A stretch of 64,000 bases of DNA, taken from Ustulina deusta (Eukaryota; Ascomycota; Sordariomycetes; Xylariales; Xylariaceae). The position numbers and the translations under genes were made by a program. The stretch covers positions 744,001 through 808,000 of the forward strand of contig JAJNNX010000019.1 in assembly GCA_023159155.1 (NCBI GenBank), read 5' to 3'. Of the stretch, positions 12,895 through 23,868 are shown one piece after another. Numbering within the stretch: the stretch's first letter is position 1; every line of letters starts with the position of its first letter. Below the pieces are notes generated by a model. It had not been told where the DNA came from and searched no databases. It saw only the letters and a list, made by a program, of their open reading frames with translations.

Positions 12895-13733
12895 TCATTG
12901 GGCCCGCAGATGGCCTGGCCAGATGGTCCGCTGCATACACCACAAGAGTCCCTGGCCAAGCTGTTGTGTGTCCTCTGTTCCTTGGGGTACCTCATGTGGA
13001 CCACTGTGTGTGTAGATCTTTCGAATATACGGGTCACATAGACCAGCGAGGTGGATAGAAGTTGGAAAACCGGGATCATCCATCCCCCAGATGTGGATTG
13101 TCGGTATCCTGATTTTTAACTCTCGCGGCACCCTGTTCAAGTTCAATCCAAAGCAATCATCCGAGTTGAAAATCGCCTGCCGTGCCGATGAAACATGTGG
13201 CAATAATGGACCTAGATCTGCTTGGCGGCGAAGCTCTGTCTCTTCCACAAGTCGTTCCGCAGCGATTGGGACCGGGACCCCAAGATCCTTGAGCACCGCT
13301 AGCGAGAGACCGCCACTGATGAACATAGCAAATTTGAATGGCGTGCTATCCTCGTAACCGTACCATTGATGATACAGCAAATAGCTCGATACCAGCGTAG
13401 CTCCCTGAGAGAAGCCTATTACACCGTCGTAGGGGCCGTCAGCGGTGAGCTTTCTCGTTAGCCATTCGCGCGCCATGCAGATCTCAGTAAGGATCGAAGC
13501 GTCGAAGAATTTGTAGACCGCTCGTCCGTCTGATGAGGGCCTTGCACACTGTATAGGAGCATTGGCAAAGTCAAATGACACCTTTGCTTCTGCACTTTCA
13601 ACCACTCTGATCACTGCGTCTGGTATGACAAATCAGCGAGAAATGAAACTTCCAGTGACTGTCTGTGCTTACCCAATTGTGTCTGGAAGAATTGGCCACT
13701 CTGATTGCGGCCATGAAGACACAAAATCTTCAT
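12895..13733 (-). CDS. FSH1-family serine hydrolase
   Basis: Two exons, 13733-13673 and 13619-12895, separated by a 53-bp GTAAGC..CAG intron, encode 261 residues. The first exon supplies the family start MKILCLHGRNQSG, which the downstream frame alone lacks. The catalytic serine sits in GFSQGA (about Ser91), an aspartate in WGMDDPG (about 201-202) and a histidine in SGPHEVP (about 229). FSH1-type alpha/beta hydrolases are small cytosolic esterases or thioesterases, and many fungal biosynthetic clusters carry one to release or trim a polyketide. The P450 and NmrA-like neighbours on the same strand fit such a role, but no synthase lies nearby. The substrate is unknown. Confidence 0.9.
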
Positions 13734-14520
13734 GATTGGTCGGATATTCCTAGCGCGCCGATATCTGCGATTAATCCGTGCTCGATGCTAGCCCTAGAAA
13801 GATGAAGTCTTGCATTTGTATTATCTTCAATTGCGGGCAGATGCACCAGTATGACCTAGTAAAAACCGGAACTCCGCCTACCGGACATCCGTTCGTTCTT
13901 CCTAATTTTTAATCACATTGACACATGGTTCAAATTGGAAGTCCTATGTTTGATATTTCTAATCAAGGGTAGTTCTAGCTACAAGTATCGTCTCGTAAGG
14001 AATAGTGTTAAATGTCTACTACAACTCTGGGCCGCTGGACAAGGTCGGCGGATTGACCCCAATGCTGGAATAAGGTTCTGACGAGAGGCCCTTGAAGGAC
14101 CCAGTACGCTATTTACGGTCCCTGGTGAAATTCGCGTCGATCCAACCACAAGATCGCTTGAATACCCGCGCCCGAGGAGCTGGATACCAGCCTTGAAATT
14201 AGCCTATTGAATTATGTCGATCAGGTACCTATAAAATACGACAGTCCACATCGCGTAGCGAGTGAGTGACCTTTATCGTACATTATTACCATTAATCAGT
14301 TACTAGGTTTGTTCGTATCGCACTACATATCAGCCATGCCGATTTTACCAAAGTATTGTAATTAAGGGGAAAAAAAGAAAATGATAGCATGGTCCACAGA
14401 TCTAAACAAATGGCAAAGTCCAATGAAATTGTGTACTTTCAACTAGTGAGTTGAAATTTGCATTCGGTGCCCGCCCTTGAACTAAAAGCGATGACTGTAG
14501 AATATTCCTGACGCTAGCAG
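13734..14520. other. Intergenic, nothing supported
   Basis: Spacer between the NmrA-like gene end and the FSH1-type hydrolase start. No open frame or repeat of note was seen. It holds the promoter of the hydrolase, but no clear TATA box. Confidence 0.45.
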
Positions 14521-15516
14521 CTAAATATTGAACTTCCGGGAGAGCAGTTGATCCACGTCTCTTGTTTTCAGCCATTCCTCGTAGCTCGGTATCGTCACCG
14601 CATTACGTAGCTGAGACGGTTCAATGAAACCATCTACCCCGGCCATATATCCAAATTCTTCGATGAAGGCTGGTCCCCAGAGGACTTCAAAAGGCACGCC
14701 CGTAAGTTTGTTTATTTGTTCGAGGCTTAGTTGAATCAATGTGGCAGGCTTACCCGTAACCTTCGACCATGCCTCGACGGCTTGTTCGATAGCCAGGTAG
14801 CTGTCATATGCGAGGAGTTTCATGCCGGATTCTTCGTCTTCGATGAGGGCCCGAACAAAGACCCCGGTGGATTTGGTTTCATCGATGATGGGAAATCGGG
14901 TCTTTCCGCTGCAGGGAATGACCATTTTATACTCACCACTGTCGGTGTCGGGTTTCGGCATGAGGAAAGGATTGGTTGCGTATGCGCCGAGGTAGATGAA
15001 AGACGTCTTACTGGCAAGGTCGGGTTGTTCCTTCTGGATGTACACTACGATGGCCGCTTTCGTCTCCCAGTGGTAGGAGGCTGGATATTTCCCCTTAGAA
15101 GCGACGTTCATCGGGCCCAGTGCAGAATAGATGAGCCGTTCGAGAGTTGGTACACCGGCAGCGGCCAGGACGGCATTTTTGCCGTGTTGAACCTCGGTTT
15201 CGAAACCGATCTTGCTGCTCTTTTCCGGGCCATCTCCGGCGAGGGCAGACGCGCGAAATGCTGCCCAAAAATCGGTGTTGAGAAAGATGGCGTGTGCGCC
15301 CTCAAATGCACGAGATAGCGAGGCTATATCCATGAGGTCGGCTTGAAATATCTCGCACCCCAAGTCAGCAAGCTGTTTTGCCTTCTCGGACGATGGGAGC
15401 CTGGTGATGGCGCGAACGTGCCAGTTGGGGAGCGATGAAAACGTTTTGGCGACAGATGACCCCTGGTTTCCAGTTGCGCCAATAACAGCAATTGTCTTTT
15501 TCGAATGGTATGCCAT
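14521..15516 (-). CDS. NmrA-like NAD(P)-binding oxidoreductase/regulator
   Basis: An uninterrupted 331-codon frame with a Rossmann start: GATGNQG at residues 13-19 after a beta strand (TIAVI). The HVRAITR stretch with LADLGCEIFQADLMD matches the cofactor- and substrate-binding part of NmrA/HSCARG-type atypical short-chain dehydrogenases. These proteins bind NAD(P); some act as redox-sensing regulators, others as reductases or isomerases. The active-site tyrosine motif of classical SDRs is not evident, which fits the NmrA branch. The gene looks intact. It is divergent from the bZIP gene across a 530-bp spacer, so the two may share control. Confidence 0.9.
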   Translation of the reverse strand: MAYHSKKTIAVIGATGNQGSSVAKTFSSLPNWHVRAITRLPSSEKAKQLADLGCEIFQADLMDIASLSRAFEGAHAIFLNTDFWAAFRASALAGDGPEKSSKIGFETEVQHGKNAVLAAAGVPTLERLIYSALGPMNVASKGKYPASYHWETKAAIVVYIQKEQPDLASKTSFIYLGAYATNPFLMPKPDTDSGEYKMVIPCSGKTRFPIIDETKSTGVFVRALIEDEESGMKLLAYDSYLAIEQAVEAWSKVTGKPATLIQLSLEQINKLTGVPFEVLWGPAFIEEFGYMAGVDGFIEPSQLRNAVTIPSYEEWLKTRDVDQLLSRKFNI

Positions 15517-16046
15517 TTTGCTGCTATGAAAAGATCACGGAGTTCGTTGTGAGGTAGGGTGCAGAAATGGTTTCGAGGCTTGTGGTAATTAGATGCGAGT
15601 CCAAGCAAGACACTAAGATGTGAATGTGATGGTATTTTCCTGGAGCCCATTTTCAACGGGACGGTTCACCGATATATATAATCGAGCTCATCGCAATCAG
15701 AAAAGTTGCCATAACTTCTATATCTCCGCCCTTTAAGGGAGGGAACCTCTCTTTCTTGATGGGATAAAGCTTTCATTCTCATGCTGACAACATTCCTGCG
15801 ATTTGATTGGCTGCTAACCGTAAGCCAAAGTAAGCCAACCCATGATATCATTATCTTGGCCGGAGCTATCGGAAATATACACTATACGAAATTCCTTAAG
15901 GCCTACATACTTGACTCAATGGCTTATTGACGACAGTGACAATCCATAGGCTTTCGTAATCTTCGAGAATCAACACAATCGACACGCCAGTATCGGGTAA
16001 GCCATATGTTCGATTATCTTTAGCGCGATTGACGTGACGCTGGAAA
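15517..16046. promoter_or_regulatory. Divergent promoter region, NmrA-like / bZIP
   Basis: 530-bp spacer between two outward-facing start codons. ATATATAAT (about 15674) lies about 160 bp upstream of the NmrA-like start, and a weaker TATACAC is near 15875. No other element could be assigned with confidence. Confidence 0.4.
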
Positions 16047-17183
16047 ATGGATAATGGCCAAGAGCTAGGACGAATTAACGCCGACACTGGTGTTGAAGCG
16101 TCGGGCCAAAAACAAGCAAGGAAGAGGGTGATCACAGCCGCCCGAAAGGAGCAGAACAAGCTTGCTCAGAGGGCTTATAGTACGTGCTACCGATTCTCAT
16201 GGCCTGTCGAAACAGAACCCCAATTCCGATAGCCACGTCCCCGTTCGAGAAAACCGCTAATACGGCGCGCAGGAAAACGGCAAAAGGAGCAAAAGAAGGT
16301 TCAGAGGCAGCCTGCAACTTCAGGCCCACGTCGGCTGGTGCCACGGCAAGATCACCTAGAGACCTTATATACACCTAATCCTTTATCAAGCTCAAGATGC
16401 GACACGAGAGTTGAGGACTCGCATCACATCGCCAACCCATTATACTCTCTGCCAACACGCGGTGCAGACCGGACAACGTCTGACCTGGACGTTAGAGATC
16501 TATCGGCAATAGGCCTGTCGTTTGGTTTGAACCAGCTGTCACCCTCTTCTATGTCTCAAAGTGAAGCCAGCACCGTCTCATTGGCAACTATGGCTGCGAC
16601 ACTATCCGACAGGGCAGGCGTGCATCCGCCGGGGCTCATTAATATCACCTTGGGCATGAGCGGCAGCTTAGAAGACAACTCGACGACCGTCTTCAGAGCG
16701 TGCCTATCAAATGCGATCTGTATAGGAATAGACCTCACAGAACTGATGTATTGTGAGCGGCCCTGCATGTCCCCGTTCTACCGGCCAAGGGCGCAGACGA
16801 ACGAAGATCCAACGGCACTCGTCACGGCCCCATCATATGATTCTCTCCCGGCTTCCCTCAAGCCGACTCTGGCGCAGATTATCATCCCTCACCATGCGAG
16901 TCTCGACCTAATACCTCTGCCTCGACTGCGCGAGCGCGCCATACTTCTCTGTGCTGCTCTCCCTCGTACTTTCTCGCTCTGGGAGATGAAACTCGACATC
17001 TACACTCGAAATGCGCTGGTATGTCAAGATCGCAATGCTTCGAGCGGATCAGTATCCCATCCATGGGACATACGTAGTTGGCAGGCAGCACCGTGGTTCC
17101 TCAGTAAGTGGAAGATGGTCGTTGATACCGATGAAGTCAAGACCAGTCTCTCGATACCTGGCATTCCAGGTCTGTGGATGTAG
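16047..17183 (+). CDS. bZIP-type transcription factor with DUF3425 domain
   Basis: Two exons, 16047-16179 and 16273-17183, joined over a 93-bp GTACGT..GCGCAG intron, give 347 residues. The join rebuilds an AP-1-like basic region, KEQNKLAQRAY followed by RKRQKEQKK, which neither exon encodes alone. The C-terminal part carries the DUF3425 signature (PWDIRSWQAAPWFLSKWKMV, near residues 310-330). Fungal factors of this architecture are nuclear and often regulate secondary metabolism or stress genes. The leucine zipper after the basic region is poor. The protein ends VDTDEVKTSLSIPG..., but a +1 shift would read SRYLAFQ, as expected of the family end, so the last residues may be frameshifted. The divergent NmrA-like gene and nearby P450 are possible targets. 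Confidence 0.8.
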
Positions 17184-17870
17184 AACTTCATCCGGGTCAC
17201 TTGCCTAGACTAGCTACTAGGCGGTCTGGCGAATAGATTCTAGTGATGACAAGCATCAAGATCAACGGCAAGAAACCCCCCCTGTCAATGCGTTGCCTAC
17301 CACGAATGCGCTACCTATGATATCGCGCACCGGCATGGGAAACTCGCTTCTCCATCCTCACCATATTCTTATGGTCAACCGCTTTCTGCAATGACGATGA
17401 TTTGGTGCCCAGAATCGTATTGACCCTCCTACCGTCGCATATGAGCCTCATCCATGTCTATATTTATTTGCAACCATCAGCTTCACCTCTGCCGAGGTAT
17501 GCTCTTGCAGTTAGAGCGCCAACCATCATCGCCCAGGACACAGCCATCTCCGCAGACCAGTCGGTGCGCCGCGGTTATCAAGAGCAGCGTCGCATCAGGG
17601 TAATGCCACTAGGTACTGAACAAGTTCATTCGAGCAGAATTTGGCCGTCGACGGAAATTTTTCTCATTATGTACCTTCTCCCGAAGACATGGGGTATCGG
17701 ACCCAGGGTTATTGGACCGCCTAAAATGAATCGGTCGAACCTGGTCCGAAGGAAATACTATGCCCAATATCCCGGTTCATTTCCGTCTCCAGGACTGCTC
17801 CAACGGAATGGGCTAATACGAATCCGTAGTCATATAATTCGGCAGAAATAGGACATTAGTATTGTGTCAA
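17184..17870. other. Intergenic, anonymous frame
   Basis: Contains a 149-codon plus-strand frame at 17402-17851 with irregular composition, no domain and no signal peptide. It is probably not a gene. Confidence 0.4.
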
Positions 17871-17878
17871 TATAAAAA
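17871..17878 (+). promoter_or_regulatory. TATA box of secreted-protein gene
   Basis: TATAAAAA lies 95 bp upstream of the ATG at 17966, a normal distance for a fungal TATA box with a short 5' leader. Confidence 0.55.
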
Positions 17879-17965
17879 CCATTCTTACACGAACACAATG
17901 AGCTAGATTTACGCAATGTTCCTACTTGCATGAGTTGCCCTACGACTTCGCTTATTCGATCTCAA

Positions 17966-18919
17966 ATGCTGCCCACGGCCCTCTTCCTGTCGCTGCTCGC
18001 CTTCGCCGGCCAAGCCACCGCCGTATCATGGTACTTTCTCCGGTATTACCCGGCATCGGGGCAGAAATTCACCTCGTTCTCCGGGACCATGACAATTCCA
18101 ACACAGCCCCAGGCTGCCACTGTAAGCTTCTAGGGATACTTAATCCAATATTCCTGCATAAAGTTCTGGATGTCATGATGGACCCGTTCCGCGAAGCCTC
18201 TGTCTAACTTGGCGAATGTCAGATTTACGTGTGGCCGGGACTCCAACCCACGGATAATAGTGGCGTCTACCAGAACGTCTTGGACGGCCGTTCGGGCACT
18301 TGGTGGATTGGTAGCGGGTGGTGCTGCTCGAACCCGAGTCTGGCTTGGGGGAGCGGCTTCAACACTTATCCAGCAGAAACGGTCACGTTCCAGAATACCT
18401 TGGGAAGCTCGGCTTGGACGTCAACTCTGACACGATCGACAACCGGCGAAACCGTATCTAATGACTTCGCACTAAGTAAGACGGAACTCGACTCGATCGC
18501 TTCAACGTATGAGAATTCGTGTGGGCTGACGATAGATCACGTATAGCTTCCAAGTCGTTCAACCAAGCTATTTTCGCTATAGAGCTGTAAGTCGTATTGA
18601 GCTCAATCAAGGTGAACCGTACTGACATTGTCTGTAGGTATGATGTCGCTTGGGACTTTGGCCAGGTGGCATTCTCCAATGTCGTAATCGTAAGTCTTCC
18701 CTTTTACCAAAGCGCCTACATGGCATCTTTTAGTTCGACACCTTAGTTCTAACACAGTGCCAGACAAGTACCGGCGGCAGCGATTCGAGCTGGTGCAATA
18801 GTAGTCCTGAAAACTATAATAGTGCAACAGTGTATTCCATCAGCGGGGTGAGCGCCAGTGTAAGTGGCAGTACTGTCACCTGCAAGATAGCGTCAGTAGT
18901 CCTTCAGCGTCCGGCTTAG
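17966..18919 (+). CDS. Small secreted protein, tryptophan/cysteine-rich
   Basis: Five exons (17966-18121, 18223-18475, 18547-18586, 18638-18689, 18758-18919) form a 220-residue frame with phases 0, 1, 2, 0. The start at 17966 is preferred over an upstream in-frame ATG at 17930 because it begins a clean signal peptide (MLPTALFLSLLAFAGQATA). The mature part has an aromatic core (YVWPGLQPTD, GTWWIGSGWCCSNPSLAWG), then AIFAIELYDVAWDFG and a Cys-containing tail with Ser/Thr-rich stretches. The beta-rich, Trp-rich look recalls concanavalin-like secreted fungal proteins of unknown activity; I do not recognise a catalytic motif. The exon 2/3 boundary is the least certain because exon 2 stays open for 24 more codons. 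Confidence 0.7.
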
Positions 18920-20793
18920 AGGTTTTATCCTCAATATCATCTTTGAGTGAAGAATACTATAGTCTGCGCACTATATTTGCGCTTTAGCTGATCCTACCAA
19001 TTTGGGTTCCAATATGTCATCGTCCGCTCACTCGTTCCATGTCTGGGTTGCGTAGTGTAATGTGCAAGTCCCTACAGATTTTTTTATTATCAATCATTTG
19101 TATACCATCGATGTGTATCCAGCCGCAGATCAGTTAGCGGTTTAGTATATTTAGCCTCCCAGAGTCATAAATTGATGGTTTAGACACAGTCTCGACTCTA
19201 CAACTGTTAGAGTTTCGGAGGCTGTTGCTTTACATAATGTAGTCTCATATATATTTCCGGTAATGTTCTAGTTAGTTGTTTACCTAGCGGACCAAACTAA
19301 GGAAACAACTACCTACAGGATTGAAACACGATAATTGTACTAGCTAAGCAAGCCAATCGTGTTTAAATTTTAAGTAGTTAGTTATTTGACTTGGTTTTTT
19401 TCAATAGTTGTTTAAGCAGTTGTTTTAGTAGTAATAGTTAAAGATTTATTTTAAAGAACTATGCCTTTGCGAGCTAACCAAATAAAAAGAAAGAAAAGCG
19501 TATAACTATAGTGAAACACCGTGACTAGATACATCATGAGTGCATATAGGCATAGCCAAAACGGGGAATTACTAACTCCAGCGATAGACTTAGAAGTGGG
19601 CCATTTGTAGTGGTGTATCACCATTTTGTACCGCTGTCGGTGAAGGTGGAGGTGAAAGTGAAAGTACAGGCGAGATAAAAAGCAGTAATATCGCGGAACG
19701 ATGAGGTTCGCTCTCGCAGTTGATTCTCTTTAACCTGTACGGGCTCTGATGGAGACAATTGCATTGTCACATTCAGGGCTTTGACCCAGGACTCCGTTCT
19801 GCGCCCCGGAATGTCCTGCCAATATAGTATACCGTAGTTGCGCAAAACTAAGCGAGGGGACCCGGAAGTTTTAGAAGGATGCGAATGCACATCTCCCCGT
19901 TATGGGGGGCTGTTATAAACGGATAGTCGGCCGACTGACGGACGGGGTTTTCGACGAGAAGCGGGCTTGAAATTTACCTCATGCCGGTTTGCCAAGGCAT
20001 TCGGTAGTGGTTATTAGCTCCGTCCGACAATCAAATAAGTGCTGCTCGCTCGTCACGACAAGAAGTTCAGCGGACAGAAAACTATGGTTCTTGAAGCCCA
20101 AGCTGTTCTTCGCCTTGTCCTATACTGTGTCAGAACTACTGCACAGCCCAGAATTACGGACATGGAAAGATGAATCTCCAATTTGTGCAGCGTAATTGTC
20201 ATGATGTCGACTAGCCGATCGGCATACAGTAAGCGAACCTCGACTCAATACCAGGTTTGGGATCGAAACCCACAACTTCGGTATCGGTTACGACGAGAGC
20301 ACACCCTTGCCTTCCCATCTTTCTGCGCTGTGCGAACCATGACAAAAAAAAGGATTGGAGCTCACCATGCAGGGACGCCGGAACGAATAATAAGGCGACA
20401 ACTTCTGATTTGTCGTGTCGTGTCGTGGCTTGAAATCGTACCTCGGAATCGTAAAGCCATCTGACTCTGCGCGCTCTCGTCATCGCCAGGATCATTCGTC
20501 AGTCGATCGGAAGCCCAGGGTGGTTTTGAGATGTAACATTTGATTAAGACATGTAATATAGTCTTACACAGCCCTACGCATCGAATTGCTAATGGCGTTA
20601 CGAAGAAGAGTGCAGGCATTTAAATAGGGACCTGTGTGCCACGCGGATGTTAGCTTTGACACGAGCACCAGGACGCTCACTCACCCTTCACTCTCCGACC
20701 CACGACGATCCCCTGGAGAATTCCCCAGTCTCGACGCCAATCCCCCCACATACCACGGCACAAGCGGATCAAGTCACGGCACGGAGGAGGAGA
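18920..20793. other. Intergenic region with one stem-loop
   Basis: Gene-poor spacer with an AT-rich centre (about 19080-19500). The word TAGTTGTTT (19273-19281) is repeated inverted as AAACAACTA (19313-19321), and related TAGTTGTTT words recur near 19405 and 19417. This could be a decayed small transposon end. Frames at 19618-19890 and 20211-20495 (minus) are anonymous. Confidence 0.4.
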
Positions 20794-21567
20794 ATGGCGC
20801 TCAAGAACACCATCCTTCTGCTCACGGCGGCCCTCGGCGCCCTCGCGGGTCCCGTGACGAAGACGCCCGCCGAGCTCCCGGTGAGGGTGATCGAGGGCTC
20901 GTCGAAGGACCTGACGGCGCTCGAGCTGCCGCAAGCCAACAAAGCCATCCTGCTGTTCCGCAGCCGGCTAGGCGAGAACGCGACGCACGCGCTCGTCGCG
21001 CCCGACGTCGCGGCCGCCGACGCCTTCTGGCATCGAGCGCTGTCCAACTCGACGGGTCAGTTCGTCGGCGGCACCATGCGCGCAAGGGGCTATGCGCCGA
21101 GCAGCATCTTCAACGCCACGACGGTGGCGCTGTGGTTCTACTTCGGCGGCACCAGCTGGCCGAATGATTTCCTCCAGTCCAGCCCCGAGCATTACCTCAG
21201 CTTGTCGGGCCCCGGCGTGCGCGATCCCAAGGCCGCCATCGAGTCCATCGAGAACTGGGGGCCCGGTCCCATCACCTACTTCAAGGGCATCCCCGAGCCG
21301 AAGCCGGACTTCTTCCCCGCCCTCGGAGAGTTCCCTGCCGGCTTCCAGAGCTCGCTCGCCCTCACGCTCGCCGACGGGACCGTCTTCGCTCACTCGCTCA
21401 CCGCGTTCCGCAATCTGCCGGGCGGGGCGGGCGTCGAGATCTTCGAGGGCATCTGGATCCCGGATAGCGCGCCGACCGAGGTGTTGGAGGGTCTCAGAGC
21501 CCATATCACGGTTGAGTTCTCGAATTGGTTGAAGCTTGCGTATAAGAAGGCCATAGCGACTCGATAG
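20794..21567 (+). CDS. Secreted glycoprotein of unknown function
   Basis: A 257-residue single-exon protein. The frame opens further upstream, but the ATG at 20794 is chosen because it begins a signal peptide (MALKNTILLLTAALGALA). N-glycosylation sequons are visible (ENAT, SNST, FNAT). The mature protein has no cysteines and contains an aromatic patch VALWFYFGGTSWPNDFL and a proline-rich segment GIPEPKPDFFPALGEFPAG. GC-rich third positions match the neighbouring conserved genes and contrast with the accessory zones. I do not recognise the family. It is probably exported to the wall or medium. Confidence 0.75.
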   Translation: MALKNTILLLTAALGALAGPVTKTPAELPVRVIEGSSKDLTALELPQANKAILLFRSRLGENATHALVAPDVAAADAFWHRALSNSTGQFVGGTMRARGYAPSSIFNATTVALWFYFGGTSWPNDFLQSSPEHYLSLSGPGVRDPKAAIESIENWGPGPITYFKGIPEPKPDFFPALGEFPAGFQSSLALTLADGTVFAHSLTAFRNLPGGAGVEIFEGIWIPDSAPTEVLEGLRAHITVEFSNWLKLAYKKAIATR

Positions 21568-22129
21568 CTAGTCGATTGAGCCTTGTCTCGAGTCGGACTC
21601 TGCCGTGTGAGATAATAACGATAATAATAGCAGCAGCTTTTCCTCCATGTGTTGTTTCTCCTATTCAATCCGCCCCATGATTTTGAATAGGAGTTTGATC
21701 ATTGTTGCTTCTTCTTCTTCTTCCCCCATCCTAGGTACCTGACCGGGTGGAGGTGTCTCAGAGAGATAAATGAAGTCCTGGTCACGGAGTCACCAGTCGC
21801 CCGCCCCCGGTCCCGAATTGCATTCCACGCGTGAAAAGCACGCAGGATATATGTATGTAGGTATCTATCTATCTACTGAATAAGAACAAGTAAACAATCC
21901 AACACAGAGATCTGCCTGCCATATCCATTACGCCTCAGTAAAATCAAGCTTACTAAGAATTAAGTCGACATCTGCCACTATAAAAACTCAACGTTCATGC
22001 ACTCACTCCTCGTCCCTATTCTTACATCTGCCCGTGAAACGCCTCATCTCAACATATACTACTCGTAAAAACGTAAAATCTGAACGACCCGTGGGTAGCA
22101 GCACAGCAGAATAAATAGCAAAAGGCACG
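21568..22129. other. Intergenic, nothing supported
   Basis: 3' region of the secreted protein gene and promoter of the DUF1295 gene. It has a short CTT microsatellite near 21707 and a TATC run near 21865. Confidence 0.5.
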
Positions 22130-23029
22130 ATGTCCGACCGCAAAAAACCCTTCGACCTCATCCGTCGCGGCGAGAAAAAGCCCACGTTATCCGGCACCTT
22201 GACGTTCATTGGGCTGCGCATCGCCGACGTCCCCTTCCAACTCGCGCTCCTCTCACCCCCGTCGTCATCATCAGGTCTAGGCGTGCGCATCCTCGCCTCG
22301 CTAGGCGTACGCACCATCTTCACCCACGCATCGAGCGCCCTCCCGGCATCTTCTCTCCTCCCCATCACCGCTCTCGTCTCCGCAACCGGAGGGCCGGCTC
22401 TAGGCTGGACGGCCCCCCTGACCAATCTCACCCCGACCGCTCTCGTCCTCCTCCTCATGAGCGCCGGCAGCACCGCAAAGCAGACCTACTGGCGTCTCGC
22501 CCTGTCGCAAGATTCCTTCCCGGCCTCCGCCGCCCTGGTAGTAAGCATGTTCAACACGCTCGTCAACTCGGTAAACGCGCTTCTCTTTCTCGCGCTCGGC
22601 ACCACCTCGTTGCTGTCGCGCCCGCGCATCTCTCTCTCCTCGAGTGCGGCGACGGGCGGTTTCGCCGTCCCGCTGAGCACCGTCGTCGGCACCCTGCTGT
22701 ACGTCGCCGGCATGGCCATCGAGACCGTGTCCGAGCGGCAGCGCGCCCAGTTCAAGAGTCGCGCCCATAACAAAGGCAAGGTCTGCAAGGAGGGGCTGTG
22801 GAGCTGGGCTCGCCATGTGAACTACTTCGGCTATACGCTCTGGCGCAGCGGGTATTGCATGGTTGGCTCCGGGTGGGTTGGCGGCATCCTCATGGGGTTG
22901 TGGCAGGGTTGGGACCTCAGCCACCGCGCTGTTGCCGTACAGGATGAGTACTGCTCTGGCAGATATGGGGCGCAGTGGGTGCGGTTTAAGCAAGAGGTTC
23001 CTTATCGGCTCATTCCAGGTGTCTACTAG
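22130..23029 (+). CDS. DUF1295 / steroid 5-alpha-reductase-like membrane protein
   Basis: A single-exon 299-residue polytopic membrane protein. Several hydrophobic helices occupy about residues 60-205, and the C-terminal third is the recognisable part: ETVSERQRAQFK, then GLWSWARHVNYFGYTLWRSG and DEYCSGRYGAQW. This order is typical of the DUF1295 branch of the isoprenylcysteine methyltransferase / steroid 5-alpha-reductase superfamily. Members sit in the endoplasmic reticulum and are thought to reduce or modify lipids with NAD(P)H; no substrate is established for the fungal DUF1295 group. The gene looks intact and shares the GC-rich codon use of the central block. Confidence 0.85.
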   Translation: MSDRKKPFDLIRRGEKKPTLSGTLTFIGLRIADVPFQLALLSPPSSSSGLGVRILASLGVRTIFTHASSALPASSLLPITALVSATGGPALGWTAPLTNLTPTALVLLLMSAGSTAKQTYWRLALSQDSFPASAALVVSMFNTLVNSVNALLFLALGTTSLLSRPRISLSSSAATGGFAVPLSTVVGTLLYVAGMAIETVSERQRAQFKSRAHNKGKVCKEGLWSWARHVNYFGYTLWRSGYCMVGSGWVGGILMGLWQGWDLSHRAVAVQDEYCSGRYGAQWVRFKQEVPYRLIPGVY

Positions 23030-23868
23030 ATGGCACTCTACTCTACATTGTGATCTGGTAAGATCTGGTGCTTGTGTGCATGCTTGAGGAGCGATAATGT
23101 GGTGCAGCCTGCCAATCGTCACTCCTAGCATCACTTGAAGCGGCTATGTCTTATTTCCCTTTGCTAATAAACTCACACTACATCTTGAATGATTCAATGT
23201 ATTCCTTCTGCTAGTAAATTATATAACCACTATATAGCATTTATTTGAAAGTTTGTGGACTGTTTTTAGGTACATCCATTAGTTGATTTAACTTGTCTAT
23301 ATGCAACATTAGTAGTCCTGTATGAGTTTCGTCACAATGTGCTAATGGTTTAACGCCTGGGTCACGGACGGTATAGCAAACTGTGTGAGACTATGCATGG
23401 GAGACGAATAGGATCATCACAAAGGAGACCAATATATGGTGTTGAGGGCTGTTGTTGTATAGTATGATGTAGCAGGCCGCCTCCGGGCATTGGCCCATCA
23501 TGTCCTTGTAAGCCCAGCACAGACACCATCAACATCTAGGACTTCAGAAACTTGAATCTACTATACATACATCGTAAGATGTTCGAAGCCCGCGCGCAAT
23601 TATACACCATTACAGATATTGGTCCCCCCAGAGAGGGAACCTGGTGCCTCAGCATCCGTCGTCTTTTGTTCCCGTACCTCGCCTAGCCAATGACTCCCAG
23701 GAAATACGAGATGGAAAATTATCGCAAGGGGTCCAAGTTTTCCGTAGAACACCGTACTCGATACACGCTGGCTCAACCACCTGCTACCCGCTTCAATTGG
23801 ACCAGGACGTCGGCTATGGTTGTATTATTGATTGTGAAAAAGATTGTCTACGACAATCACCCTCCTGT
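23030..23868. other. Intergenic, convergent gene ends
   Basis: Spacer between the convergent DUF1295 and SFH1 genes. Plus-strand frames near 23644-23970 overlap the SFH1 3' end and lack motifs. Nothing supported. Confidence 0.5.

Noticed and set aside
20968..21504. 178-codon minus-strand frame inside the secreted glycoprotein gene
   Set aside because: Shadow frame with biased composition; the plus strand has a signal peptide and sequons.
22400..23134. 244-codon minus-strand frame opposite the DUF1295 gene
   Set aside because: Shadow of a GC-rich gene, with no domain.
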